From the NCBI GenBank assembly GCA_964494475.1, contig CAZBRS010000012.1:40774-104773 (forward strand): a stretch of 64,000 nt of DNA, given 5' to 3'. The translations under genes and the position numbers were made by a program. This DNA comes from CAZBRS01 sp964494475 (GTDB taxonomy: Bacteria > Myxococcota_A > UBA9042 > CAZBRS01). Positions within the stretch are counted from its first letter, which is position 1. Every line of letters starts with the position of its first letter. This document shows, piece after piece, positions 32,009 through 42,600 of the stretch. The notes under the pieces were generated by a model. It did not search any database, was not told the DNA's origin, and saw only the letters and a program-made list of their open reading frames with translations.

Positions 32009-33947
32009 GTCGCCTGCGCGTCAGCCGCAGCGCGACGATCACCTCCGGCACCAGCACCAGCAGAGCGATCAGCAGCACGAAGTCCGATAGATCGACCCGG
32101 CGCGGGACGGTGAGCCCTTCGCTCGCGGGCTCCTCGGCGGGCCACTCGAGCGTGGCGCGGTCGAGGTCGACGCGCGGGTTGACCGCGGCCTCCCAGGTCA
32201 CGATGCGACCGCGATCGTCCAGGCGCACGCGGTGGAGGCCCACGGCGTCGAGGCGCAGGGGCCCGTCGTCGAGGGAGCGCGCGCGCCCCTCGGGGTCGGT
32301 CAGCGTGGCGCTCCCTCCGGGCAGATCGGGGGGAGCGTCGAAGTCCTCTCCCTCGACGTAGACCGTGCGCGCCGGAGAGAGCGTCGCGTTGGCCACGTGG
32401 TGCAGCACGGCCTCGATCCAGGCCGGGTAGCACGCGTGGAAGGGCAGGTCGGTGCGCGTGGGCGCCAACCCCGAGAGCTCGAGGGCCAGGTAGCCCGCCC
32501 CTACCCGACGGCCCAGGAGCAGCGGCTGGCCGTCGGCGGTGCTGGCCAGGGTCGCGAAGCCTGCGGCGCGGGTCTCGGAGGTCTGCACGAGCGCCCTCGT
32601 CGTGGCGTCGGCCAGGCACGCCGCCAACTCGGTGGCGAGCGGCAGGGAGCTCGTGAAGCCGGTGTGCACCCGGCTCGAGGGGCCCACGAGGGTGACGCCG
32701 AAGAGATCGAACATGGGCGGCGGCTCGGACTGCAGCAGCAGCGCGACGCGCGCGCCGGCTTCGAGCCAGCCCCGCGCCGTCGGGACGAGACCGGGCAGGT
32801 CGGCGCCCTCGGCGGCCACGAAGACCCAGTCGCCGGCCCGTGGCGCATCGTCGGCCAGGTCGGCCAACGACGCGAGGCGCGGTGCGCCCTCCCCTGCGGC
32901 CAGCAGGGCGCTTCGCAGGTAGAAGTTCGGGTCCTCGTGGGCCTCGCCTTCGGCGCCGGTCCTCACGAGGAAGATCCGCGACACCTGGCCGCGCGCCACG
33001 CCGGCCGCGAAGAACCGCACCTGGTAGCGCTCGAGCGCGGTGGCGGGCAGCACGCGCACGCTGCCGAGGAAGGCCTCCCCCTGGGGAATGGGCAACGTCA
33101 CGCGCTGGCTCTCCCACGCCTCCAGCGAGAGCTCGGCGGAGTGCAGGGGCCGCTGGCCCCGCCCGTGGACCACCAGCTTGCCCCGGAACGGGCGCTCGGC
33201 CAGGTTGACCACCTCCGAGACGACCGCGCCCGGCTCGACCGACAGCTCGCGGAGCACCACGCCGCGCGGGGGCTCGTCGGGGGCGGGGTGCACTTGCAGC
33301 ACGCGCACGCCTGGCGCGCTGTCTCGGGTCTCGGGCACGACGACCCGGCGCGCGCTGATCCAGATGACGTCGCGGCGTGCGCGGGGGTGGCCGGCCAGCG
33401 CGGCGCGGGCTTGCTCGAGCACGAGCGCGGGATCCTCCGGAGCTCCCGCCACGTCGAGCGCCGCCAACTCGTCGGACAGCACCGCGGCGTCCTGCTCGAA
33501 CACGAGGTGGAGCGCCCGCCCGGCCGGGGGCAGCCCCGTGACGGCCACCAACGCGTCGGGCGCGCGTTCCTTCAAGAACCCCTCGGCCAGCGCGCGCTCG
33601 GCGTCGAGCAGCGACTCCTGGTCGACACGCACGCGGGCGAGCGCGCTGGTGTCGAGCACGAGGACGGCCGCCGTGTCTGCCGCGAGGCCGCGGCCCACGC
33701 GAACGTCGCGCTCGAGGTAGGGACGCGCGAACGTGAGCACGAGGAAGCCGATGGCCGCCATGCGCAGCACCAGCACCAGCCAGCGCCGCAGGGCCAGGAC
33801 GCGTTGGAAGCGCGCGTGCTCGCGCAACAGGTGACGAATGGCGGGCAGCTCGATCGGCTGGGCGCGGCGGCGACGCAGGCGCTCGAGCAGCACGGGTACC
33901 GCCAGCGTGAGCAGGAAGCCGAGGACGAGCCAGCGCTCAAGCCCCAC
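31995..33947 (-). CDS. BatA-domain membrane protein
   Basis: The 650-residue protein begins with the BatA N-terminal double-helix unit (MGLERWLVLGFLLTLAVPVLLERLRRRR and the second helix near 55-75). A degenerate von Willebrand A-like domain follows (VLVLDTSAL), then a large region with a possible glutamine-amidotransferase-like fold and one C-terminal helix. It belongs to the MoxR-DUF58-BatA group, linked to stress tolerance and envelope-protein maturation in other bacteria. The GTG at 33947 has GGAGGG upstream. It overlaps DUF58 by 11 bases. Confidence 0.82.
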   Translation of the reverse strand: MGLERWLVLGFLLTLAVPVLLERLRRRRAQPIELPAIRHLLREHARFQRVLALRRWLVLVLRMAAIGFLVLTFARPYLERDVRVGRGLAADTAAVLVLDTSALARVRVDQESLLDAERALAEGFLKERAPDALVAVTGLPPAGRALHLVFEQDAAVLSDELAALDVAGAPEDPALVLEQARAALAGHPRARRDVIWISARRVVVPETRDSAPGVRVLQVHPAPDEPPRGVVLRELSVEPGAVVSEVVNLAERPFRGKLVVHGRGQRPLHSAELSLEAWESQRVTLPIPQGEAFLGSVRVLPATALERYQVRFFAAGVARGQVSRIFLVRTGAEGEAHEDPNFYLRSALLAAGEGAPRLASLADLADDAPRAGDWVFVAAEGADLPGLVPTARGWLEAGARVALLLQSEPPPMFDLFGVTLVGPSSRVHTGFTSSLPLATELAACLADATTRALVQTSETRAAGFATLASTADGQPLLLGRRVGAGYLALELSGLAPTRTDLPFHACYPAWIEAVLHHVANATLSPARTVYVEGEDFDAPPDLPGGSATLTDPEGRARSLDDGPLRLDAVGLHRVRLDDRGRIVTWEAAVNPRVDLDRATLEWPAEEPASEGLTVPRRVDLSDFVLLIALLVLVPEVIVALRLTRRRPTGS

Positions 33948-34815
33948 CGCGGCCCTCCTCCAGGTAGCGGAGCACCGTCTGGTTCATGGGCCCGTCGGTC
34001 ACGAAGCGTGCGTAGGCGACCGACTGGTCCGACGCCGCGTGCTCGAGCCGACGCAGGAACTTCGCGAGCGCGTCGAGGTAGCGATCGCGGATGCTGCGCG
34101 GATGGACCTCGAGCTTGAACGAGCGCTCTTCGGGATCCTCGAAGCGCGCGTACGCGTCGAAGTCGAAGTCGAGCTCGCGGCGGTCGAGCAGGTGCAGCAG
34201 GCGCAGATCGAACCCCTCCGTACGCGAGAGGCGCAGCAGGCGGTCGAGGGCGTCGTTGTCGACCAGCAGGTCGGAGAGCACCAGCACGAGCTGCGGGTGC
34301 TCCACCTCGACGTCGCCGAGCAGCGGCGCGAGGTTCGAGTCGCCTCGGGGGAGCACGGCGGCCAACGCGTCGGAGAGGCCTCGCACCGCGTCGGACCCTC
34401 CCGGGAAGGGGAGCGCCGCGACCCGGCCGTCGCGGAAGGTCGAGACGCGCACGCGGTCGCCCTGGTGCGCCAGCACGAACGCCAGGTAGACCGCGAGCTC
34501 GGAGGCATAGGCCAGCTTGGAGGGGCCGGCCAGCGCCACGCCCATGGACGCCGACGCGTCGATGTAGAGGTGGGCCAGCACCGAGGTCTCGTGGCCGAAT
34601 CGACGGACATAGGGGCGGTCCGTTCGCGCGAGCACGCGCCAATCGATGAAGCGGATGGCATCGCCGGCGTGGTACTCGCGGAACTCGACGAACTCGAGGC
34701 CGTCTCCCGGCTGGTGGGAGCGGTGCAGTCCGGCGCAGGCCTTCTCGCGCTTCGTGCGCACGTCGATCCGATACCGGTGGAGCAGCGTCAGGAGGTCCGG
34801 ATCGAGCCGCGGCAT
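33937..34815 (-). CDS. DUF58 / vWA-like protein
   Basis: The 292-residue protein has the DUF58 signature (GDGLEFVEFREYHAGDAIRFIDWRVLART) followed by a von Willebrand A-like fold with a DASAS metal-ion-dependent adhesion motif. DUF58 proteins are thought to be substrates or adaptors of MoxR AAA chaperones. GGAG lies five bases before the ATG, and the gene ends inside the BatA-like gene. Confidence 0.9.
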   Translation of the reverse strand: MPRLDPDLLTLLHRYRIDVRTKREKACAGLHRSHQPGDGLEFVEFREYHAGDAIRFIDWRVLARTDRPYVRRFGHETSVLAHLYIDASASMGVALAGPSKLAYASELAVYLAFVLAHQGDRVRVSTFRDGRVAALPFPGGSDAVRGLSDALAAVLPRGDSNLAPLLGDVEVEHPQLVLVLSDLLVDNDALDRLLRLSRTEGFDLRLLHLLDRRELDFDFDAYARFEDPEERSFKLEVHPRSIRDRYLDALAKFLRRLEHAASDQSVAYARFVTDGPMNQTVLRYLEEGRGGA

Positions 34816-34825
34816 GCTCGCTCCA

Positions 34826-35826
<1,001 letters not shown>

Positions 35827-35830
<4 letters not shown>

Positions 35831-37272
35831 GGACCCTCCTTCCGGGCGCCGATCACGTCGAGGATCATCGCCTGGTCGAGCTTGGCGCGGGCTTCTTGCA
35901 GGCGCTCGCGCACCTCGAGCAGCGCCTGGTGTACCGGGACGTCGTAGGGCTGGTAGTCGACGGCTCGCTCGAACGCCTCGGCCGCGGCTGGGTATTCTTG
36001 TCGGGCGGCGCGAAGCTGTCCACAGAAAAACCGGAACGGGTACCCGTCGGCGTCGGCCCGTGGCAATCCCGTGCAGAGCTCGGCAGCGGTCTCCCAGTCG
36101 CCCAGTTGGACGGCCAGGGGCAGCAGCCGCAGGCCCGTGCGAACCGAGCGTCCTTGCGCGTGGGCCGAGCGCAGCTCGGCCAGCGCGGCGTGCGGGTGGT
36201 TTCCCGCGAGCAGCAGCCGCGCCAGGCGCAGCGGGCGTTCGACGGCCTCGCTGCGCGGCGGTCGCCCTGGCGCCGGCCCCGAGAAGGTGGGGCGGCGTGT
36301 TTCGCGGGTCCATTCGTCGACGAGCAACGTGACGAGGCGTGCGCGGGGCAGCGAGGTGCCCCCCGACGCCAGCAGGTCGATCAGCGCCGGCCTGCCGTGG
36401 GCCCGCAGCACACCCCGGACCACGAGCGCTCCGAGCAGCCCCGTGTCTGCCCGGGGCGGGGTTCGCTCGTTGGCGCCGGGCGCGAAGGTCATCACCCGTC
36501 GCGCCACGTCCTCGGAGGGCAGGCTCCAGCGGCGGCCCCCCGGCGACTCGAGGCGGCCGTCCAGCACCAGCGCCGTGCCCTCGGCCAGCCAGGCGGGGAC
36601 GTCGGGGCCGAAGCCCCGGGCGATGGCGTGGCGCGCGAGCTCGTGGGTGAGGTTCTCGGTCCAGGCCGGGCCCCCGGGCTCGGCGGACGGCGAGAGCAGG
36701 AGCACGCGATTGAACCTGGCGGCGCCGACCATCCGCCCGGCGCGAACCTCGTCGAGGGGCAGCCCGGCCAGGGCGGCCAGATCGTCGCGATCGGCGGCCA
36801 GGATCACCTCGAGCGGGGGAGGAAACGGCAGGCCCAGGGCTTCGGAGACGCGCTGTCGAGCCGCCTCGTAGCGCTCGGGGAGGAGGTAGACGAAGACCTC
36901 GTCGGCCGGGGCGCGCCAGCGCAGCACGACCCCACCGCTACGGAGGATCTCTCGTGAAGCGTAGTCGGATGCGTGTTCGCGGTGCGCTTCGATCGCGGCG
37001 CGCAGGACCCGGCCGGTCGGAGAGGGCGCCGCGTCGTCGACCAGCCAGCGTGCGGCCTCGTCGAGCCGCCCCTCGTGGAACGCGAGCTTCGCCCGCAGCG
37101 GCGAGAGCCGGAGGCGGGCGACACCCTGGCGCTCGAGCTCGGCGAGGCAGTCGGCCGATTCGGACCGCCGTCCCTGGTCGATTCGCCGCTCGCAGGCGCG
37201 CAGCGCGACCTCCGGGTCGACGGGCGCCGCCGCCAGCAGCCCCAGCGCGAGGATCGTCGTCAGGAGCCCCAT
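35827..37272 (-). CDS. Peptidase-MA-like protein with TPR-like helices
   Basis: The 481-residue exported protein has N-terminal and C-terminal helical repeats (TPR-like: EYPAAAEAFERAVDYQPYDVPVHQALLEVRERL) around a gluzincin-like core: THELARHAIARGF...PAWLAEGTAL. The zinc motif reads HELARH, with the second His one residue late compared with HExxH, so it may be inactive. It begins two bases after the stop of the DUF4175-like gene and overlaps the MoxR gene. GAGG precedes ATG 37272. Confidence 0.72.
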
Positions 37273-37273
37273 G

Positions 37274-40036
37274 TCAATCCTCGAGCAGGAAGCGGAAGTA
37301 GCGTTCGGCCTTGGCGCGCTGCTCCTCGGGCACGGCCGCCCGCAGGTAGGGCGCGAGCTCGTCGACGAGCCGGCGCGTCGAGGTCTCGCCGTGCGCGATC
37401 TCGACGTGCCCGCCCACGCGCACCAGCAGTCGCCGGCGCGCCGACATCGTCCCCGACGCGGCGCTCGCCACCGACTCGGCCTTCTCCAGCAGGTCAATCA
37501 CCTCGCGCCCCTGCCGGACCCCTTCGTCGACCCGGTTCTGCTCCAGGCTTCGGCCGGCCTCCCCGGCCCGCAGCGTGGCTTCTCCCAGTTGGTCGTTCAC
37601 GCCGTCGACCTCCGGGTGGCCGCGCGAGAGGCGCGCCACGTCGTCCCGGACGGCCTCGATCCCGCGCTTCACGAGCTCCTGCTCGGCCCGCCAGCTCTTC
37701 AGCACCGTCTGCCCGTGCTCGCCGAGGATCGTCGACTTGTAGGAGAGGACGCGCTCGATCAGCTCGACCAGGCGGTCGGTCTTCAGGATCACGCGCTGCA
37801 CGGGGCGTACGTCGAGGTCGTTCAGGTAGAGGTCGGAGCGCAGCACGCGCAGCGACCCGGCCAACTCGTCGAGGGCCGCCCGCAGGGGGCGGTAGCGGCG
37901 GGCGGTCCATTCGGCCCGCATGGTCTCGGCGAGCGAGTGGTAGTGCTTGATCGTGTGGATCTGGTCGTCGATCAGCGTCGAGATCGGAATGCGGACGACC
38001 GCGGCCTCCAGCCGCGTGATCGCGACGTCGATCTCCCCGTCGACTCCGGAGAGGTTCGCCGTGGCCCATTGGCCGAGCGCGCGCTCCTCTTCGGTCTCCA
38101 GCGCCTCCAGCCCGGCGAGGATGGCGTGCTCGTGCTCGATCAGGGGGCGCAGGCGCTGCTGCAGGCCCTGGACGCGCAAGGACCAGTCGCGGTCGCCGGC
38201 CGAGCCGGCGTCGCCGAAGGGGTTCGGGGGGGTCTCGCCGACGAGGCCGCCGAGCAGCCGTTCGAGGCTGGCCCAGTCGCCGGCGGCCGCCAGCTCGCGC
38301 CCCCGATCCAGGCGTTCGATCCAGTCCGAGACCGCCTCGGTCGCGTCTCCGGGCTCGGGCACCGGGCCCTCGTCGGGGAGGAAGGTCTCGTATTTTCGCG
38401 CGATCTCCTCGATTCGAGTCAGGTGGAAGCGTACCCGGCCCAGTTCGAGATCGATCTCGTCGCGTGGAGGGTCGGCGGCCTTGAGCAGCGGCGGCAGGCG
38501 GGCGCGCGCGCTCTCCACGTAGTCCCGGCGCACGTCGACCAGGCCGAGTACGTGATCGCGGACCACCTCGGACCAGGTCCACACGAGGGACTCCAGGGTG
38601 TCGAGGGCCGCGGCCGGGGCCTCGGGAGGGTCCAGGAGGGCCTGCTCGACCTCGCGGGCGGCCCGCCCTTCGCTGCGGCCGGGTGGATCGAAGACCTGGC
38701 GCCACCGCCGCGTGACGGCCCTCAGCGGCGCCAGCTCCTTCTCCCACTCCGGAACCGTGCCGGCCTCCTGCATCGCCCCCAACAGGGCGACGAAGCGCCA
38801 CAGCAACGCCACCTCTTCGTCGAGCAGGGTCTCCAGCGTCGCCTCGGCGGTCGAGGTGGCCTCCCACGTGCGCACGGGCGAGCTCGTGACCTGTCCTCCC
38901 GCCGCCGGCGACGCGTCGCGCGCCGTGACCCGGTACTCGACCCGATCACCGGGCCTCAGGGGCAGCACGCGGCCGTCGAGCAGCAGCGAGAGCGTCAGGC
39001 TTCGCCGGGCGCCGTCACCGTCCTGCAGAAGCGGGCGAGCGCGCAGGACCCCGTCGATGCGGGCCTCGAGCGTGACGTCGAGCAGCCCGTGGTCGTCCTC
39101 GGCCTCGATGGCGACGGCGCGACCCGTCTCGAAGCGCGCTTCTGCCTCGCCGGTCTCCGACACCTGCACCGTCGGCGAGCGATCTTCGAGGGCCCGCAAG
39201 GCACACCGCAGGGGGGGACGCCCCTCGACGTGCAGCAGGAGGTTGCGCGTCTGGTCGAGGCGTAGCGATGTCTGCACGCAGCCTTCGGCGTCGGGGCAGG
39301 GCAGCAGCCCGAGGGGCACCGAGTCGTCGGTCAGGTGCGCCTCGGCGGGTTGCCCTCGGAAGAAGGCGCGGAAGAACACCTCGCTGCCGGCGGGGAACTG
39401 CGCGTCGCAGCTCGTGGCTGAGACATCGAGTCGGCCGAGGCCCGTGTAGGCGGGGGGGATGGCGTGAATGCGGAAGTACGGGGCCGCTCCCGGCTCGGCC
39501 CCCGCGCCGGCCGGGAAGACGGGCCCGAAGAAGCCCACGCTGAGCCCGATGCCGGCCCACAGCGCGGCCGCGCCCACCCAGGGGGCGGCCAGGGAGCGCC
39601 GGCCGACGAGGTCGAGGGGGCGGACCGAGCGGAGCGAGCGGCGGGCGCGCTCCGCGAGCGCCGCGAAGAGCACGGACGAGCCGGAGCAGGCCTCGGGGAA
39701 GTTCTCCCACTCGAAGAGCGTGATCCAGAGGTTGTCGGTGCGCCCCGTCCGCTCTTCCGCGAAGCGCGCGAAGCGCCGCGGTCGATGCAGGCTGACGCGC
39801 CGGAAGAACAGACCCCCGGCGGTCGCGGCCGCGCTCCATCCTCCGATCTCGAGCAGCGGGCGGAAGCCCGCGTTGCCCGCCGGGTGCAGCAGGGCCAGCG
39901 TCGCGAGCACGAACACGCCCGCGAGGCCGGCCACCAGCCAGCCGGCGTGACGGACGGCCTCGAGCAGCACCCACCAGCGCCACAGGGCGCGCACGCGGTG
40001 CGTGAATTCACGGGGTTCGCGGGCTTCGTCAGGCAT
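37274..40036 (-). CDS. DUF4175-like large membrane protein
   Basis: The 920-residue protein has two or three transmembrane segments in the first about 185 residues (VLLEAVRHAGWLVAGLAGVFVLATLALL; APWVGAAALWAGIGLSVGFFGPVF). A large extracytoplasmic region with beta-rich and long helical parts follows. This resembles DUF4175 proteins that accompany MoxR, DUF58 and BatA genes. Function unknown, probably envelope-related. Its ATG overlaps the nadD stop by eight bases. Confidence 0.75.
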   Translation of the reverse strand: MPDEAREPREFTHRVRALWRWWVLLEAVRHAGWLVAGLAGVFVLATLALLHPAGNAGFRPLLEIGGWSAAATAGGLFFRRVSLHRPRRFARFAEERTGRTDNLWITLFEWENFPEACSGSSVLFAALAERARRSLRSVRPLDLVGRRSLAAPWVGAAALWAGIGLSVGFFGPVFPAGAGAEPGAAPYFRIHAIPPAYTGLGRLDVSATSCDAQFPAGSEVFFRAFFRGQPAEAHLTDDSVPLGLLPCPDAEGCVQTSLRLDQTRNLLLHVEGRPPLRCALRALEDRSPTVQVSETGEAEARFETGRAVAIEAEDDHGLLDVTLEARIDGVLRARPLLQDGDGARRSLTLSLLLDGRVLPLRPGDRVEYRVTARDASPAAGGQVTSSPVRTWEATSTAEATLETLLDEEVALLWRFVALLGAMQEAGTVPEWEKELAPLRAVTRRWRQVFDPPGRSEGRAAREVEQALLDPPEAPAAALDTLESLVWTWSEVVRDHVLGLVDVRRDYVESARARLPPLLKAADPPRDEIDLELGRVRFHLTRIEEIARKYETFLPDEGPVPEPGDATEAVSDWIERLDRGRELAAAGDWASLERLLGGLVGETPPNPFGDAGSAGDRDWSLRVQGLQQRLRPLIEHEHAILAGLEALETEEERALGQWATANLSGVDGEIDVAITRLEAAVVRIPISTLIDDQIHTIKHYHSLAETMRAEWTARRYRPLRAALDELAGSLRVLRSDLYLNDLDVRPVQRVILKTDRLVELIERVLSYKSTILGEHGQTVLKSWRAEQELVKRGIEAVRDDVARLSRGHPEVDGVNDQLGEATLRAGEAGRSLEQNRVDEGVRQGREVIDLLEKAESVASAASGTMSARRRLLVRVGGHVEIAHGETSTRRLVDELAPYLRAAVPEEQRAKAERYFRFLLED

Positions 40037-40592
40037 CGCCGTAGGGTCGCTCGGCTCGCAGCCACGCCTCGACCTCCCGCGGCACCCAGCCGGCGAGGGG
40101 CAGGCCCCGGCGCGCGCGGTCGCGCACCTCCGAGCTGCTGATGTCCGGGAACAGGAAGGGCGGATCGTCCGCCTGGCGCTCGACACCGCGCCGGGGCAGC
40201 CAGATCCAGCGCGCGAGGGCGGCCAGGCGCAGGGGCTCCTTCCAGTGCGGCAGCTCGGCGCGCACGTCGGCGCCGGCCACCAGCGAGAAGACCGCCTCGG
40301 GGTGGCGCGCCTGCAGCGCCTCCAGCGTGTCGATGGTGCGGGAGACGCCCCCGAGCTCGGCCTCGACGAGGCACGCGCTGGCGCGTTCACCGAAGGGCGC
40401 CAGGGCGACCGCGAGCATGCGCGCGCGAACGTCGAACGGCGCCAGCGGCTTGCCGAAGGCGTGCTGGAAGCAAGGCACCGCCCAGACCTCGTCGACCTCG
40501 TGACAGGCCAGGACCCAGCCCACGATGGCCACGTGGCCCACGTGGGGCGGGTTGAAGCTGCCGCCGAACAGCGCGATGTGCCGTCCGCTCAT
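40029..40592 (-). CDS. nadD: Nicotinate-nucleotide adenylyltransferase
   Basis: NadD joins nicotinate mononucleotide and ATP to form deamido-NAD. The 187-residue protein has the nucleotidyltransferase motif GGSFNPPHVGH at residues 10-20 and the second motif ISSSEVRDRARRG near the C-terminus. The length is slightly short but complete. It overlaps the DUF4175-like gene, an uncommon operon partner. ATG 40592 has AGG six bases upstream. Confidence 0.92.
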   Translation of the reverse strand: MSGRHIALFGGSFNPPHVGHVAIVGWVLACHEVDEVWAVPCFQHAFGKPLAPFDVRARMLAVALAPFGERASACLVEAELGGVSRTIDTLEALQARHPEAVFSLVAGADVRAELPHWKEPLRLAALARWIWLPRRGVERQADDPPFLFPDISSSEVRDRARRGLPLAGWVPREVEAWLRAERPYGDA

Positions 40593-40651
40593 GGGCGCCT
40601 GTCAATCCCGTCGTTCACAGGTCCCGAGTGTGGCGAATCCGCCGGAGAAGA

Positions 40652-41821
40652 TCAACGCGGATACAAGAGAATCGGCTGGGCCGCCGCCGCGAAGGCGCGC
40701 GCCTCGGCGCGGGCCTCCCGGGCCAGGTCCCGCGGGTCGACGCCGGCCTCGAGGGCGGGTCGCAGGCGATCGTTGCCGAGCAGCAGATCGATCGCGGGGC
40801 GGTCGGTCACGAACTCGTAGGCGCGCGTCCGCCACGCGAAGTGCTCGGGCGCCGAGGCGCGGAAGGCCGCCAGCAGGCATAGCCCCGCCTCCCAGGGGCG
40901 GAAGGCCGCGGGGTCGGTGACAAGCAGGAAGAGCCCCCGGCAGACCTGGCCGGCGCACTTTCCGAACATGGGGCGGAAGACGTACGGGAAGGCCCGCAGC
41001 CCGGCCAGTCGGTACGCGTCGAGGCGCCGGGCCACGTCGGGTGCGTCGACCCAGGGGGCGCCGACCAGCCGGAACGGCTTGGTGGTGCCGCGGCCCTCGG
41101 ACAGCTCGGTGCCTTCGATCAGGCATAGACCGGGGTAGAGCAGCGCCGTCTCGGGGTCGGGCAGGTTGGGCGAGGGCCAGAAGAAACCGAGCGCGTCGGG
41201 TTCGGGCATCTCGCCGGACCAGCCGTCGGCGGTCACGACCTCGAGCGCCACGTCGAGCCCCTCGCGGAGCACGTGCAGCCGCGCGATCTCGCCGAGCGTG
41301 AGCCCGTGCCGGTTGGGGAGGTCGGCGTAGCCAACGAACGAGCGGAAGCTGCGCTGCACGGAGTTGCCCTCGACGGTCGCGCCGATGGGGTTGGGACGAT
41401 CGAGGACGAGCACGTCGACGCCGCGCCCCGACACCTGTTCGAGCAGGATGAGCAGCGTGGCGGCGTAGGTGTAGTAACGGGCCCCGATGTCCTGCAGGTC
41501 GACGAGCAGCACGTCGAAGGTCGAGAGCAGCGCGTGCGGCAGGCCGAGCGAAGCCGCGCTGTCCCCGTAGAGGCTGACGGCCTCGCATCCGAAGATCGGG
41601 TCGCGCGTGGACCCCACGGACTCCATGTCCTGGGCGAGCCCCCAGAGCCCGTGCTCGGGGCCGAGCACCAGCGCCGGCCGCACGCCGGCCGCGCCGAGCA
41701 GGGCCAGCAGGTGGCGCCCCGCGCGATCGCGGCTGGCGTGGTGGCAGAGCACCGCCACGCGCCTGCCGGCCAGGCGCGCGCCTCCGCCCTCGTCGAAGAA
41801 GCGCTCGATCCCGAGCTTCAC
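40652..41821 (-). CDS. DUF1343 protein (NamZ-like exo-N-acetylmuramidase)
   Basis: The 389-residue protein has DUF1343 landmarks: VAVLCHHAS, GPEHGLWG, DVLLVDLQDIGARYYTY, VLVLDRPNPIG, LIEGTELSEGRGTTKPF and FRPMFGKCAGQVCRG. Members such as NamZ remove N-acetylmuramic acid from peptidoglycan fragments. No signal peptide is evident, so a cytoplasmic role is possible. The GTG at 41821 overlaps the uppP stop as GTGA. The neighbouring uppP also concerns the cell wall. Confidence 0.85.
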   Translation of the reverse strand: MKLGIERFFDEGGGARLAGRRVAVLCHHASRDRAGRHLLALLGAAGVRPALVLGPEHGLWGLAQDMESVGSTRDPIFGCEAVSLYGDSAASLGLPHALLSTFDVLLVDLQDIGARYYTYAATLLILLEQVSGRGVDVLVLDRPNPIGATVEGNSVQRSFRSFVGYADLPNRHGLTLGEIARLHVLREGLDVALEVVTADGWSGEMPEPDALGFFWPSPNLPDPETALLYPGLCLIEGTELSEGRGTTKPFRLVGAPWVDAPDVARRLDAYRLAGLRAFPYVFRPMFGKCAGQVCRGLFLLVTDPAAFRPWEAGLCLLAAFRASAPEHFAWRTRAYEFVTDRPAIDLLLGNDRLRPALEAGVDPRDLAREARAEARAFAAAAQPILLYPR

Positions 41822-42600
41822 GCCCAGCCCCCCCACGTGGTCGCCAACGTGAACACCCCCACCGCCAGGCAGTACCACGCGAAGACGTGCAGCCGGCCCT
41901 GCACCACGAAGCCGCGCAGCACCTTGAGGGCCACGACGCCCGTGACGAACGCCACCGCGAAGCCGGTCGCCAGGAGGGGCAGCGAGACGCCCGTGATCAG
42001 GTCGGCGCCGCTCTGCACGGCCTTCAGCGTCTCGTAGGAGGCGGCCATCATCACCGCCGGCAGCGACATGAGGAAGCTGAAGCGGAAGGCGGCCTCGGGC
42101 TTCAGGCCGCGGAACAGGCCGGCCGATATGGTCATGCCCGAGCGTGAGAAGCCGCGCATCTTGAGGCCCTGGACCACGCCGATGAACAGCGCGTCCTTCC
42201 AGGTGGGCTCGTCGTGGCCCTCGGGGTTGGTGCGGCCGCGCGTGAACCAGAGCAGCCCGGCGTTGCCGATCAACGCGAGGCCCACCGCCGTGGTGGACAC
42301 CAGGTTGGCCTCTGCCCATTTCATGACGGTGGGTCCGAGCACGAACAGGGGGGCCGTCGCCACGGCCACGGCGAGCAGCAGGCGCGGCCTTCGGAGCAGC
42401 AGCAGATCGCGCACGTCGGGCCACATCACGACCACCACGGACAGCACGGTGGCCAGGTGCAGCGCCACGTCGAACGAGGTCTGGGGCTCGGTCACGCCGA
42501 ACCAGGCCTGCAGCAGGCGCAGGTGCCCCGACGACGAGACGGGCAGGAACTCGGTGAGACCCTGGACGATCGCGAGGAGGATGACGAGGGGGAGGGTCAT
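41818..42600 (-). CDS. uppP: Undecaprenyl-diphosphatase UppP (BacA)
   Basis: UppP recycles the cell-wall lipid carrier by hydrolysing undecaprenyl diphosphate. The 260-residue protein has about seven transmembrane helices, the motif QGLTEFLPVSSSGH at residues 13-26, and the second motif as MRGFSRSGMT. In most members that reads PGFSRSG, so a Pro is replaced by Arg while the catalytic Ser-Arg are kept. It overlaps trpS upstream as ATGA and the DUF1343 gene downstream. Confidence 0.92.
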   Translation of the reverse strand: MTLPLVILLAIVQGLTEFLPVSSSGHLRLLQAWFGVTEPQTSFDVALHLATVLSVVVVMWPDVRDLLLLRRPRLLLAVAVATAPLFVLGPTVMKWAEANLVSTTAVGLALIGNAGLLWFTRGRTNPEGHDEPTWKDALFIGVVQGLKMRGFSRSGMTISAGLFRGLKPEAAFRFSFLMSLPAVMMAASYETLKAVQSGADLITGVSLPLLATGFAVAFVTGVVALKVLRGFVVQGRLHVFAWYCLAVGVFTLATTWGGWA

